Positions 7,086 through 14,564 of a DNA stretch of 46,041 bases are shown here, in pieces (within the stretch, counting starts at the first letter, position 1; each line of letters begins with the position of its first letter). A program made the position numbers and the translations under genes. Source of the DNA: a virus; IMG/VR virus record IMGVR_UViG_3300037502_000915, positions 1 through 46,041 of that record, one strand, 5' to 3'. The notes under the pieces are model-generated. The model was not told where the DNA came from, did no database searches, and saw nothing but the letters and a program-made list of their open reading frames with translations.

Positions 7086-8119
7086 AGTATTTGATTATCT
7101 AACTGAATAATACCTTCTTTTGAGTCATCATTTTTAACCACAATAATTTTTAAAACATCATTGGTGTTTATCTGAATTTGAAGTAAATCAGACCCGTAAT
7201 ATTGATTATTTAGATATACATCATACGACTCAATGTTAGTTGTATCTCCTAAATTTAAATCAACGGTATAATCAAAAATTTGTGATAAAATATTGTTCCC
7301 GGCAACAAATAAAAAATTAGTTACCGTCGATTCATCCGCAATATTTTTTCTTCGACCACGAGTGAATGATTCTTTTTCAAATTCAATAACAGTTAAAACT
7401 CTTGAAACTGCCGGAGCAACTTCAAATTCATTTTCATCAATTAAGAATCCTAACATTGTAAAATCATAACTTTGAATATAATATTTTCTTTTATCAATAT
7501 TCATAACTGACTCATCAGTAATGTTATTCATTATGATTGGAATATAATGACCTTTGATTGTTGTATAAGCTTGACGAGAGGCAAACATTTCAAGAATGTT
7601 TTTATTTAAAGCATTTAATTCTCTCATTCTATTACAAATTATTTTAACACTATATGTAATATCTACAGGAACAGGTTGAGGTATTTTATATATGTCCATA
7701 CCATTTCTATTTCCATCCCAAGTTGGTACTTGAGCATAAAAATATTGTTTTCTATTTGGTATATTATAAATTGTTGCAGGATTTGTTCCGAATTTAACTT
7801 CCGGGTTTCTTACAACTGTAATAAACGGAGGGGAAACGTTTGAGTCCAAATCTTGAAAATTCCAAGTTTCGGTAAATTGTGACCAGTTTTGTGATGTGAT
7901 TATAATATCAACCATTGGTATTACTTGACCATCCACAATTGTTTGTAAATCATTTTGAACAAAATTTAACATACCACCATCCAAATCGGCGTGTAAAATT
8001 GATTTTGGTAAATAAGTTCCGTCTTTATTAATTTTTTCCAATAGTTGTTCTCTTCTTGGGTAAAGAGTTTTTGGAAATGTTAACGGAATTGTTTTCTTTA
8101 TTTTATTTGGTAATGGCAT
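7082..8119 (-). CDS. Unassigned protein, probably virion (tail or neck)
   Basis: The 345-residue protein starts MPLPNKIKKTIPLTFPKTLY. It has no signal peptide, membrane segment or catalytic motif. The middle part (PVPVDITYSVKIICNRMREL, then EMFASRQAYTTIKGHYIPII) has strand-helix-strand character with DITYSV, reminiscent of tail-completion or sheath-terminator proteins such as T4 gp15; this is a weak resemblance, not an assignment. The C-terminal 80 residues look like a small separate beta domain (YDVYLNNQYYGSDLLQIQIN). It is last in a tightly packed operon of four genes (9578 to 7082), 4 bases after the preceding stop, with its own TATTTAT element at the end of that gene, and it converges on the ribbon-helix-helix gene. 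Confidence 0.55.
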   Translation of the reverse strand: MPLPNKIKKTIPLTFPKTLYPRREQLLEKINKDGTYLPKSILHADLDGGMLNFVQNDLQTIVDGQVIPMVDIIITSQNWSQFTETWNFQDLDSNVSPPFITVVRNPEVKFGTNPATIYNIPNRKQYFYAQVPTWDGNRNGMDIYKIPQPVPVDITYSVKIICNRMRELNALNKNILEMFASRQAYTTIKGHYIPIIMNNITDESVMNIDKRKYYIQSYDFTMLGFLIDENEFEVAPAVSRVLTVIEFEKESFTRGRRKNIADESTVTNFLFVAGNNILSQIFDYTVDLNLGDTTNIESYDVYLNNQYYGSDLLQIQINTNDVLKIIVVKNDDSKEGIIQLDNQIL

Positions 8120-8123
8120 GTTA

Positions 8124-8657
8124 TTATTTTGTTATAAATATTTTGTCTCTTAAATTTATCATTTCAACTTCACCGGCACTATATATTGGTTCTTCGGTAT
8201 CTTTTACAACATAAGAGTTATATTTGTAAGGGTTATAGGTTACTATATTACTATTTGGTTCACTTGGTAAATTCTCACAAGGAAATTTACAATAATCCAT
8301 TAAAGTTCCAATTACAAATGAATGAACATTTTTTCTTTTATCTTTTAATACTTTTTCTCTTCCCCCTTGTCTAACTCTGAATTCAACATCTGATAATTTA
8401 ACATAGTCGGCATGAGTAATAACTCTTCCATTATAGGTTACTGAAAAGGTGTGTTTGTGTAAGTTATAATAAACCATAACTTTATCACCAATATTTTTTT
8501 TCTCCTCATTATCGTGACCACACTTGTGACAGATATAAGGGTCGTTTCCACCATCGGCTAAAGACCAAGACCAACCACACTCATCACAAATTACTTCGGT
8601 GTCGGTAATGGTTTCTAATATTCGTCTATATTGTCTTTCGTTAATTATAATCTTCAT
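8124..8657 (-). CDS. Zinc-ribbon protein of unknown function
   Basis: The 177-residue protein carries a clear zinc ribbon, CDECGWSWSLADGGNDPYIC followed by HKCGHDN, at about residues 24-49: two CxxC knuckles that should bind one Zn ion. The rest (VMVYYNLHKHTFSVTYNGRV, then VKLSDVEFRVRQGGREKVLK) looks like a beta domain with a basic loop (DKRKN), suggesting nucleic-acid or protein binding. The N-terminus MKIIINERQYRRIL shares with its neighbour a short lysine-hydrophobic segment ending I-x-E. The start overlaps the preceding gene by 17 bases, implying translational coupling. Function unknown. Confidence 0.65.
   Translation of the reverse strand: MKIIINERQYRRILETITDTEVICDECGWSWSLADGGNDPYICHKCGHDNEEKKNIGDKVMVYYNLHKHTFSVTYNGRVITHADYVKLSDVEFRVRQGGREKVLKDKRKNVHSFVIGTLMDYCKFPCENLPSEPNSNIVTYNPYKYNSYVVKDTEEPIYSAGEVEMINLRDKIFITK
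8133..8141 (-). promoter_or_regulatory. TATTTAT element inside the end of the preceding gene
   Basis: Sense reading ATATTTATA, 13 nt before the ATG at 8119. It lies within the last codons of the zinc-ribbon gene, so that gene's C-terminus (DKIFITK) encodes it. It may give the final gene of the operon extra transcription. Confidence 0.4.
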
Positions 8658-9063
8658 AGTTGTAATATGCTGATACGGTATTAACCGGTAAATTAAAATT
8701 GTCTTGAAACCATTTTTTCATAGGTTCTTCCCAATGGTTCTCAAACATTTCATCTAAATGTTGACCATATTCACCAATAACTTCTAAAATTGGGGATTGG
8801 TCTCTAAATGGTTTATGTGACGGGTCATTTTTATCGTAGAAATCAACATCAAAATAATGAAAAGCAATATCAGAATCTTCTTCACCTTGCCAATCCCCTT
8901 TATAGAACATTAAAAAATTTTCATTTTCCTTGTCAATATCCGGATATCCGTCTTCATCTTCATCCACACCATAAACCCAATCCATTTCACTTGGATTAAA
9001 TGTTTTATCAATATAATTGTATATTGAATTGAATAGTTTATTTTCTGTTATTTTGACTTTCAT
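8641..9063 (-). CDS. Acidic protein of unknown function
   Basis: The 140-residue protein is strongly acidic, with clusters such as YGVDEDEDGYPDIDKENENF and GEEDSD, and rich in aromatic residues. The N-terminus MKVKITENKLFNSIYNYI again carries I-T-E at residues 5-7 followed by an amphipathic helix. No known family was recognised. Its ATG overlaps the previous stop by one base (TAATG) and its 3' end overlaps the zinc-ribbon gene by 17 bases, so the operon's products are probably made together. Confidence 0.6.
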   Translation of the reverse strand: MKVKITENKLFNSIYNYIDKTFNPSEMDWVYGVDEDEDGYPDIDKENENFLMFYKGDWQGEEDSDIAFHYFDVDFYDKNDPSHKPFRDQSPILEVIGEYGQHLDEMFENHWEEPMKKWFQDNFNLPVNTVSAYYNYEDYN

Positions 9064-9578
9064 TATAATCCTCTAAATTCATTTTCCGTTACCGGAGTTG
9101 CTACATATGATTTATAAAATGGTTTATAACCGGCATATGTATGTTTATTATCTGAATTAATTCTTCCGTCATCGCTAACAACGTAATATCTAACTTTTGT
9201 TTCTGTTTCATAATAACCAATATAATCCCCATAATTAATTTGAATTCCTAAATCGTTAAGTTGTGCGGCGTAAATTGCAAATTTCATATTACCCGGTTCT
9301 GATTGTACAATTTTAGAATTACCCAAGTATTTGTTTTCAGGTGGAAGTATTTGAACATAAGCTTTAAACTCAATTGGTGGTAAATATTTTATACCATCAG
9401 TCATTACCTCACCATAAACATCATCTGTTTTGGTTTTTAATCTATCTACTTTATATAGAACTAATGTAAAGTTCATATCACCATATAACCATTCCTCACC
9501 CATAGAGATGTCTAAATTGTAATCCTCCGCTCCGAAGAACTTACCTATCCTTGTAATTGGTACTAAATTTTTACTCAT
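9063..9578 (-). CDS. Unassigned protein, possibly neck or tail-completion
   Basis: The 171-residue soluble protein starts MSKNLVPITRIGKFFGAEDY and ends with YKPFYKSYVATPVTENEFRG. It is predicted beta-rich, with FTLVLYKVDRLKT and EFKAYVQILPPENKYLG strands and a YGDYIGYYETETKVRYYVVS hairpin. I do not recognise a catalytic motif. It is first in the operon that ends at 7082 and lies between sheath and helicase genes, so a structural role near the neck or tail end is a reasonable guess. The start is 4 bases after a TATTTAT element, which would leave almost no leader. It is divergent from the helicase gene across 48 bases. Confidence 0.55.
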   Translation of the reverse strand: MSKNLVPITRIGKFFGAEDYNLDISMGEEWLYGDMNFTLVLYKVDRLKTKTDDVYGEVMTDGIKYLPPIEFKAYVQILPPENKYLGNSKIVQSEPGNMKFAIYAAQLNDLGIQINYGDYIGYYETETKVRYYVVSDDGRINSDNKHTYAGYKPFYKSYVATPVTENEFRGL

Positions 9579-9582
9579 ATTG

Positions 9583-9590
9583 ATAAATAT
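9583..9590 (-). promoter_or_regulatory. TATTTAT element before the 9578-7082 operon
   Basis: Sense reading ATATTTAT followed by CAATATG: the element ends 4 nt before the ATG, so a transcript from it would be leaderless or nearly so. It sits in the divergent gap before the helicase gene. Confidence 0.4.
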
Positions 9591-9626
9591 TAAATAATTT
9601 ATTATATTTCTATTAAAAGATTAAAT

Positions 9627-11402
9627 TTGGAAAACAATACATCTGAAAATAGTAATCTTACGCTAGAACAACGAGCGTTAAATCTCCTTGAAACTTATCA
9701 AGGGGCAAATAACTATATCCTTAAATTAAAACTACAAAAGGACTCCAACAAAAGATTTTACCCTACACGAGCACAATCTGATTATATTATAAATTATTAC
9801 GAAGTCACACCAAAGGTAGCCAAAAGATGGGTTGATTTAGACCCTTACTTTGCTAAGAAAATTGCCGATGAAAAATTACTAACCAAAATTCCTGAACAAA
9901 TATGGGTTGAAAAGCTATTAGTTGAGAAAGACAAATCATATCATGTTTGGGGAAAAGTATTGGAGAATGACACTATCCATGATTTTTGGCTACCAAAAGG
10001 TGCTTTAATTAAAACACATACAATTAAAGATGTTAAAATAGATTATACAAAATATAGTCATAGACCTCCTTTAGAACACCAACCAATAGCTATTGAAAAA
10101 TTAGTAGGTTCAAAACGATTTATATTGGCAGATGATATGGGTCTCGGTAAAACAACGATTACCGTTATCGCTGCGTTAGAGAGTGGGGCTAAAAAAATAT
10201 TAATTGTTTGTCCGGCATCTCTGAAGATTAACTGGCAAAGAGAAATAGCTAACTACACAGATAGAAGTGTTTATATTGCTGAAGGTAAAAACTTTTCAAC
10301 AGAACACGACTTTGTAATTGTTAATTACGATATTCTTAAAAACTTTTACGATTTAAAAGACAAAGAAAATTCATTAATCACTCAAGGAAACTTTGACCTT
10401 ATTATTTTAGATGAGGCACATTATGTGAGTAATGGTCAAGCGGCAAGAACTAAATTGGTTAATAGTTTCTGTAAAAAAGTTGATAAACTTTGGTTATTAA
10501 CAGGAACACCTATGACAAATAGACCTATGAACTACTTTAATCTATTGTCGTTAATTGAAAGTCCTGTCGCACAGAATTGGATGGCTTACGCTATTAGATA
10601 TTGTCAAGGTTATCAATTCACCGCAGGAAGTCGTAAAATATGGAACGTTACCGGAGCATCAAATTTGGAAGAATTAAGAGACCGAACTTCAAGACAAGTT
10701 TTACGAAGATTAAAAACGGATGTATTAGATTTACCTGAAAAAATCATTACCCCAATTTATTTGAGATTAAAATCTAAAATGTATGAAGGATTAATGGGTG
10801 AGTATTACGATTGGTATGATAAGAACCCTGATGAAAGTACATCATTAACGGTTCAGTTCAGTAAATTAATGAAAGTTCGTCAAGTAATAGCTGAAGAAAA
10901 AATTAAAGACACAATTGAACTTGCAGAAAATATTATTGAACAAGGTAAGAAGGTTATTATTTTTACTAACTTTACGGACACTCTAAATAAAATCTCCGAA
11001 CACTTTGGTAAATCCGCAGTTAAATTAGATGGTTCAACAGCAAAACCTCAAAGACAATATGCCGTTGACCAATTCCAAGAAAATGAAAAAATTAAAGTAT
11101 TTGTTGGAAACGTAAAAGCAGCAGGTGTTGGAATCACATTGACCGCCGCTGAAGCAGTTATTATGAATGACCTATCATTTGTTCCGGGAGATTTATCTCA
11201 AGCTGAGGATAGAGCATATAGATATGGTCAAAAAAATTCGGTATCAGTTTATTACCCAATCTTTGATAATACCATAGAAGGGATAATTTATGATATGGTT
11301 AATATGAAGAAACAAAACATCGGAACGGTTATGGGAGATAACATTGGTGAGAGTGGTGACTTCATTGAAGAACTTATGAATAAAATCAACACCCGAAGAT
11401 AA
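9627..11402 (+). CDS. SNF2-family DNA helicase/translocase (UvsW-like role)
   Basis: The 591-residue superfamily 2 ATPase has Walker A as ADDMGLGKTT (about residues 168-177), motif II as LDEAHYVS (about 262), motif III as LTGTPMTNRP, and motif VI as QAEDRAYRYGQ (about 525). The combination DDMGLGKT plus DRxYRxGQ is that of the SNF2/SMARCAL1 branch. SMARCAL1-type enzymes anneal strands and remodel forks, comparable to T4 UvsW at recombination intermediates, which is the likely role here. Translation must begin at TTG (9627): the frame opens only at 9594 and the first in-frame ATG lies inside Walker A. The N-terminal 150 residues are outside the motor and unassigned. No TATTTAT element precedes it, so it may be expressed earlier than the virion genes. 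The next gene follows 42 bases on. Confidence 0.88.
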   Translation: MENNTSENSNLTLEQRALNLLETYQGANNYILKLKLQKDSNKRFYPTRAQSDYIINYYEVTPKVAKRWVDLDPYFAKKIADEKLLTKIPEQIWVEKLLVEKDKSYHVWGKVLENDTIHDFWLPKGALIKTHTIKDVKIDYTKYSHRPPLEHQPIAIEKLVGSKRFILADDMGLGKTTITVIAALESGAKKILIVCPASLKINWQREIANYTDRSVYIAEGKNFSTEHDFVIVNYDILKNFYDLKDKENSLITQGNFDLIILDEAHYVSNGQAARTKLVNSFCKKVDKLWLLTGTPMTNRPMNYFNLLSLIESPVAQNWMAYAIRYCQGYQFTAGSRKIWNVTGASNLEELRDRTSRQVLRRLKTDVLDLPEKIITPIYLRLKSKMYEGLMGEYYDWYDKNPDESTSLTVQFSKLMKVRQVIAEEKIKDTIELAENIIEQGKKVIIFTNFTDTLNKISEHFGKSAVKLDGSTAKPQRQYAVDQFQENEKIKVFVGNVKAAGVGITLTAAEAVIMNDLSFVPGDLSQAEDRAYRYGQKNSVSVYYPIFDNTIEGIIYDMVNMKKQNIGTVMGDNIGESGDFIEELMNKINTRR

Positions 11403-11415
11403 TCTATTTGTTGAG

Positions 11416-11424
11416 ATATTTATA
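11416..11424 (+). promoter_or_regulatory. TATTTAT element before SOD-nuclease gene
   Basis: ATATTTATA on the plus strand, 20 nt before the ATG at 11445 and just after the helicase stop, so the SOD fusion is probably transcribed with the late set. Confidence 0.5.
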
Positions 11425-11444
11425 AGAAATAAATAACAAGCCGA

Positions 11445-12983
11445 ATGAAACATATTGAAAATAAAATCAAACTCATTACGGAAGAGATTCAAAATGTTGA
11501 AAAACAAGAGAATGAAACACTCTTTCTTAATGAGATGAAAAAAATAGGAATCGACAAATTACCTTATTCCTATTCAGCACTAAAGCAATTTATTGATGCT
11601 GAAACAATGAACTACCATTATAACAAACATTATAAAGGTTACGTAGATAAACTAAACGCCGCTCTTAAAAACAAAGATTATGGTGATTTAGAACTTGAAG
11701 AAATAGTTAAATCTATCAGTAGATTTAATAAAACAATCAGAAATAATGCCGGAGGAGCGTTTAACCACGCTTTATTTTGGAAAATGTTATCTCCAAAAAC
11801 TCAAACCCCAAATGGTGATGTAATCAAACAAATCAAAAAAGATTTTAATACATTTGCCAACTTCAAAAAAGAATTTGAAACTATTGCAAAAGATAGATTC
11901 GGTTCAGGATGGGTTTGGTTAGTCCTAACAAAAAGAAATACCTTAAAAATTGTATCCACAGCAAATCAAGACAATCCATTAATGAATGTGGTTGAAGATG
12001 GTGGATACCCAATTTTAGGATTAGATTTATGGGAACACGCTTACTACCTAAAATACAGAAACAAAAAAGACGACTACATTAAAAACTTTTGGAAATGTGT
12101 AAATTGGGAATTTGTTAACAAATTATATACAATGAGAGTGGATAATAAATTAAATGAAAGTGCTGAATTAAAATCAGTTATTTCTGAAGGTAAATCTGAA
12201 AGATGTAGTAGAGAAATGAACGAGGCGATTCGTATGGTATTCAATATCAATCCAAAAGTTAAAACAATTTTCAAAGACGGAATTAACAGAATGTTAAAAG
12301 AAGTTTTCCCCGACAATTATTATGGAAATAATGAATATGCTGAAGGTGAAGTTGCCGGAGTATATGATTTAGAAACTCAAGGTCGTTCAGTTTTAAATAA
12401 ACTAAACACAAACTATAGTTGTTTTTGTGTTTTACTTAATGATGTTAATCAAGTTTTAACGGCCAAACAATTACCTGAAATAAAAATGATTGGCCTAAAA
12501 CCATTTGAACAAATAAGTGAAGTTAGAAAACTTGTAGATATTTTAGATGAATACAAATTTAGAATATTTTCACAAAAATCATCAACATTCCAAAATCTTA
12601 TGAAAGTTTTAACCCAAACTAATAATTGGGGTCAATCAAGAGAAGATAAAACTATTGAAATATTAAAAAAACAATTTGGTGATGATAACGTTAACGCTAT
12701 CGGTAAACTTGGGAGTAAAGAAGATATGATTGGTGGGGTTGATTGTGAAGTAATTGTTGATGGTGTTAAAAAAACCGCACAAATTAAACCATTTACCGGT
12801 GAAAAAGAAATTAAAGATTCAATAATGATTTTAGGAACAGGAAATGTTAAACGATATTCAACTGATTGGTTAATTTTTACTCGTAATAATAAAGAAGTTT
12901 TGGTCTTTGACAATAAACATTCAAAAATAATGGACGGTCAGTTTATTTTCCCTAAAGAAGACCTGATTTATACATTAAGTTGA
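11445..12983 (+). CDS. Mn-type superoxide dismutase fused to a PD-(D/E)XK nuclease-like domain
   Basis: Residues about 38-230 are a complete Fe/Mn superoxide dismutase. All four metal ligands are present: H58 (MNYHYNKHYKGYV), H108 (NNAGGAFNHALFW), D194 and H198 (GLDLWEHAYY). Gateway Y66 is kept. G104 and Q175 (ANQDNPL) match the manganese type rather than the iron type. Residues about 250-400 are a helical region of unknown function. Residues about 400-500 resemble a PD-(D/E)XK nuclease core: E405, GGVDCEV with D433, then AQIKPF with Q446 and K448, in the D...QxK pattern. The N-terminus has I-T-E at residues 11-13 and an I-S-E at 246-248 between the two halves, both matching the T4 prohead protease site (L/I)-x-E. 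A detoxifying enzyme carried in the virion, or a redox-linked nuclease, are both possible. Confidence 0.85.
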   Translation: MKHIENKIKLITEEIQNVEKQENETLFLNEMKKIGIDKLPYSYSALKQFIDAETMNYHYNKHYKGYVDKLNAALKNKDYGDLELEEIVKSISRFNKTIRNNAGGAFNHALFWKMLSPKTQTPNGDVIKQIKKDFNTFANFKKEFETIAKDRFGSGWVWLVLTKRNTLKIVSTANQDNPLMNVVEDGGYPILGLDLWEHAYYLKYRNKKDDYIKNFWKCVNWEFVNKLYTMRVDNKLNESAELKSVISEGKSERCSREMNEAIRMVFNINPKVKTIFKDGINRMLKEVFPDNYYGNNEYAEGEVAGVYDLETQGRSVLNKLNTNYSCFCVLLNDVNQVLTAKQLPEIKMIGLKPFEQISEVRKLVDILDEYKFRIFSQKSSTFQNLMKVLTQTNNWGQSREDKTIEILKKQFGDDNVNAIGKLGSKEDMIGGVDCEVIVDGVKKTAQIKPFTGEKEIKDSIMILGTGNVKRYSTDWLIFTRNNKEVLVFDNKHSKIMDGQFIFPKEDLIYTLS

Positions 12984-12991
12984 TATTTATA
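12983..12991 (+). promoter_or_regulatory. TATTTAT element before neck protein gene
   Basis: ATATTTATA, overlapping the last base of the SOD-nuclease stop codon and ending 14 nt before the ATG at 13006. Confidence 0.5.
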
Positions 12992-13005
12992 AAATAAAAA
13001 TCATT

Positions 13006-14148
13006 ATGGCAATATTAACAGGAGCAACAAACCAAACCGCAATTATACCGGAACCGGAAAGAACTAAATTATATACAAGAATTAAACACTTACTTGGTGC
13101 CCCATTAAGAAGTATTGAATTAGAAGACGAACAAATGGATAGTTTATTAGAATTATCTATTGGTGACTATTCACAATATATTCAAGATTGGTTAATTGAA
13201 TCTCAATGGACTTCTCTATACAACTTAAATTTAGATACTGAATCATTATCAAGAGCGTTCATTACTAAAAGTTTAGATTGGGAAACAAGATATACTTACG
13301 CATACTCTAAAATTGTTGGATTACAAGCCGGTGGTGATTGGGTACTGAAAAAAGATTTTGTTCAATTAGTACCAAACCAACAAATATATGAAATTCCTGC
13401 CAATAGAGAAATAAATGAAGTTTTATGGTTTACACCTTCAGAATTAAATGGATTATTATTTGACCCATGGACTTTTGGTGGTTTAGGTGGTGGTGGTTTT
13501 GGTGGACCGGGTGGTTTCGCTCAAATGGGTGCGTCAGGGTCATATTTTATGATGCCAGCATTTGATATGTTATTGAGAATGCAAGAAATTAATATTCAAA
13601 GAAGAATTATTGCCGGAGATTTAACATATACCATAACAGCATTACCTGAAGGTAAAAAAGCCCTTCACTTAATGAACACACCTGGTGGTAAATTTGACTT
13701 TGGTAACCAAGAAATGGCAAGAGGTAAAGTATGGTATTGGTATTATGATGTTGGTCCGGCAGACAGAGATAATTGTTTAAAAGACAATCCGGATATTATT
13801 AAATTACCATCGGATGTTCCAATTGATTCAATGTCTTGGATTGACTTAAATAACCCTTCACAACAATTTGTTAGAAGATGGTTTACGGCTTATTGTAAAG
13901 AAACATTATCAAGAGTTAGAGGTAAATTTAGTGGTAACATTAAAACACCAGATAGTGAGTTAACAATGGATTACGCCACTTTAGCAACTGAAGGTAAAGA
14001 TGAAAAATCTAAACTTGAAGAAGAATTAAAATTACGATTAGAAAGATTACGACCTGATAAAATGATGGAACGTGAAGCATTACTTGCTGAGAATTTAAAC
14101 AAACAACTTAAATTCCGAGCAATGCCAAGACAAATTTATGTAATATAA
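13006..14148 (+). CDS. Neck protein (T4 gp13-like, tentative)
   Basis: The 380-residue protein has an N-terminal helical part (LYTRIKHLLGAPLRSIELED, then MDSLLELSIGDYSQYIQDWL) typical of head-completion and neck proteins of T4-like phages, followed by beta-rich sequence. A Gly-rich loop (GGLGGGGFGGPGGFAQMG) near residues 158-178 interrupts it and is probably disordered. The C-terminal helix (EEELKLRLERLRPDKMMERE) is strongly charged. In the assembled neck such a protein would join the portal end of the head to the tail. No start ambiguity: ATG at 13006 follows AAAATAAAAATCATT without a Shine-Dalgarno. Portal or adaptor annotation is the alternative. Confidence 0.6.
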   Translation: MAILTGATNQTAIIPEPERTKLYTRIKHLLGAPLRSIELEDEQMDSLLELSIGDYSQYIQDWLIESQWTSLYNLNLDTESLSRAFITKSLDWETRYTYAYSKIVGLQAGGDWVLKKDFVQLVPNQQIYEIPANREINEVLWFTPSELNGLLFDPWTFGGLGGGGFGGPGGFAQMGASGSYFMMPAFDMLLRMQEINIQRRIIAGDLTYTITALPEGKKALHLMNTPGGKFDFGNQEMARGKVWYWYYDVGPADRDNCLKDNPDIIKLPSDVPIDSMSWIDLNNPSQQFVRRWFTAYCKETLSRVRGKFSGNIKTPDSELTMDYATLATEGKDEKSKLEEELKLRLERLRPDKMMEREALLAENLNKQLKFRAMPRQIYVI

Positions 14149-14151
14149 TTT

Positions 14152-14532
14152 ATGAATACTATAACTCAAAGATTAACAAGAAAAACAATTAACGACCCAC
14201 GATTTTTAGGTAATACTTTAATCGAGATAGAAAATACTGAAGAAACTGAACTAATACCAATGAAAAAAATTATTACCGAATCCGATTACAGAACAAATGG
14301 GGAAATTCTACTTGTAATTAAAGATATTGAATCTTGTAATATAATATTAGATTCCAATACAACAGAACATATTATTATTAAAGCATTAACCAAAGTATTC
14401 ATTAGACCTATTTCAGGTAAAATAGATGAGTACTATGATGAAATATTTATTGATTGGGGAGCTTGTGTTGAATTTTATATGTTAGAAAATAATTGGTACA
14501 TCGTCTCATCAGATGGTTTAAAATTAGAATAA
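14152..14532 (+). CDS. Small protein of unknown function
   Basis: The 126-residue protein starts 3 bases after the neck gene's stop, so it is co-transcribed and probably translationally coupled. Its second half is beta-rich (LLVIKDIESCNIILDSNTTE, then EIFIDWGACVEFYMLENNWY), ending WYIVSSDGLKLE, a sequence style seen in small phage beta-sandwich or head-decoration proteins. Residue 37 is a methionine opening MKKIITESDYR, the same lysine-hydrophobic-I-x-E segment as at other N-termini here, so an internal start or processing is conceivable. No family recognised. A strong terminator follows immediately. Confidence 0.6.
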   Translation: MNTITQRLTRKTINDPRFLGNTLIEIENTEETELIPMKKIITESDYRTNGEILLVIKDIESCNIILDSNTTEHIIIKALTKVFIRPISGKIDEYYDEIFIDWGACVEFYMLENNWYIVSSDGLKLE

Positions 14533-14561
14533 AAAAAGGTGTCGAATGTGACACCTTTTTT
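14531..14561. terminator. Bidirectional terminator between convergent operons
   Basis: A7-GGTGTC, loop GAATGT, GACACC-T6: a 6-bp GC-containing stem extended by the A and T tracts. It serves both the plus-strand neck operon and the minus-strand DNA polymerase gene, whose stops flank it. Confidence 0.9.
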
Positions 14562-14564
14562 GTT

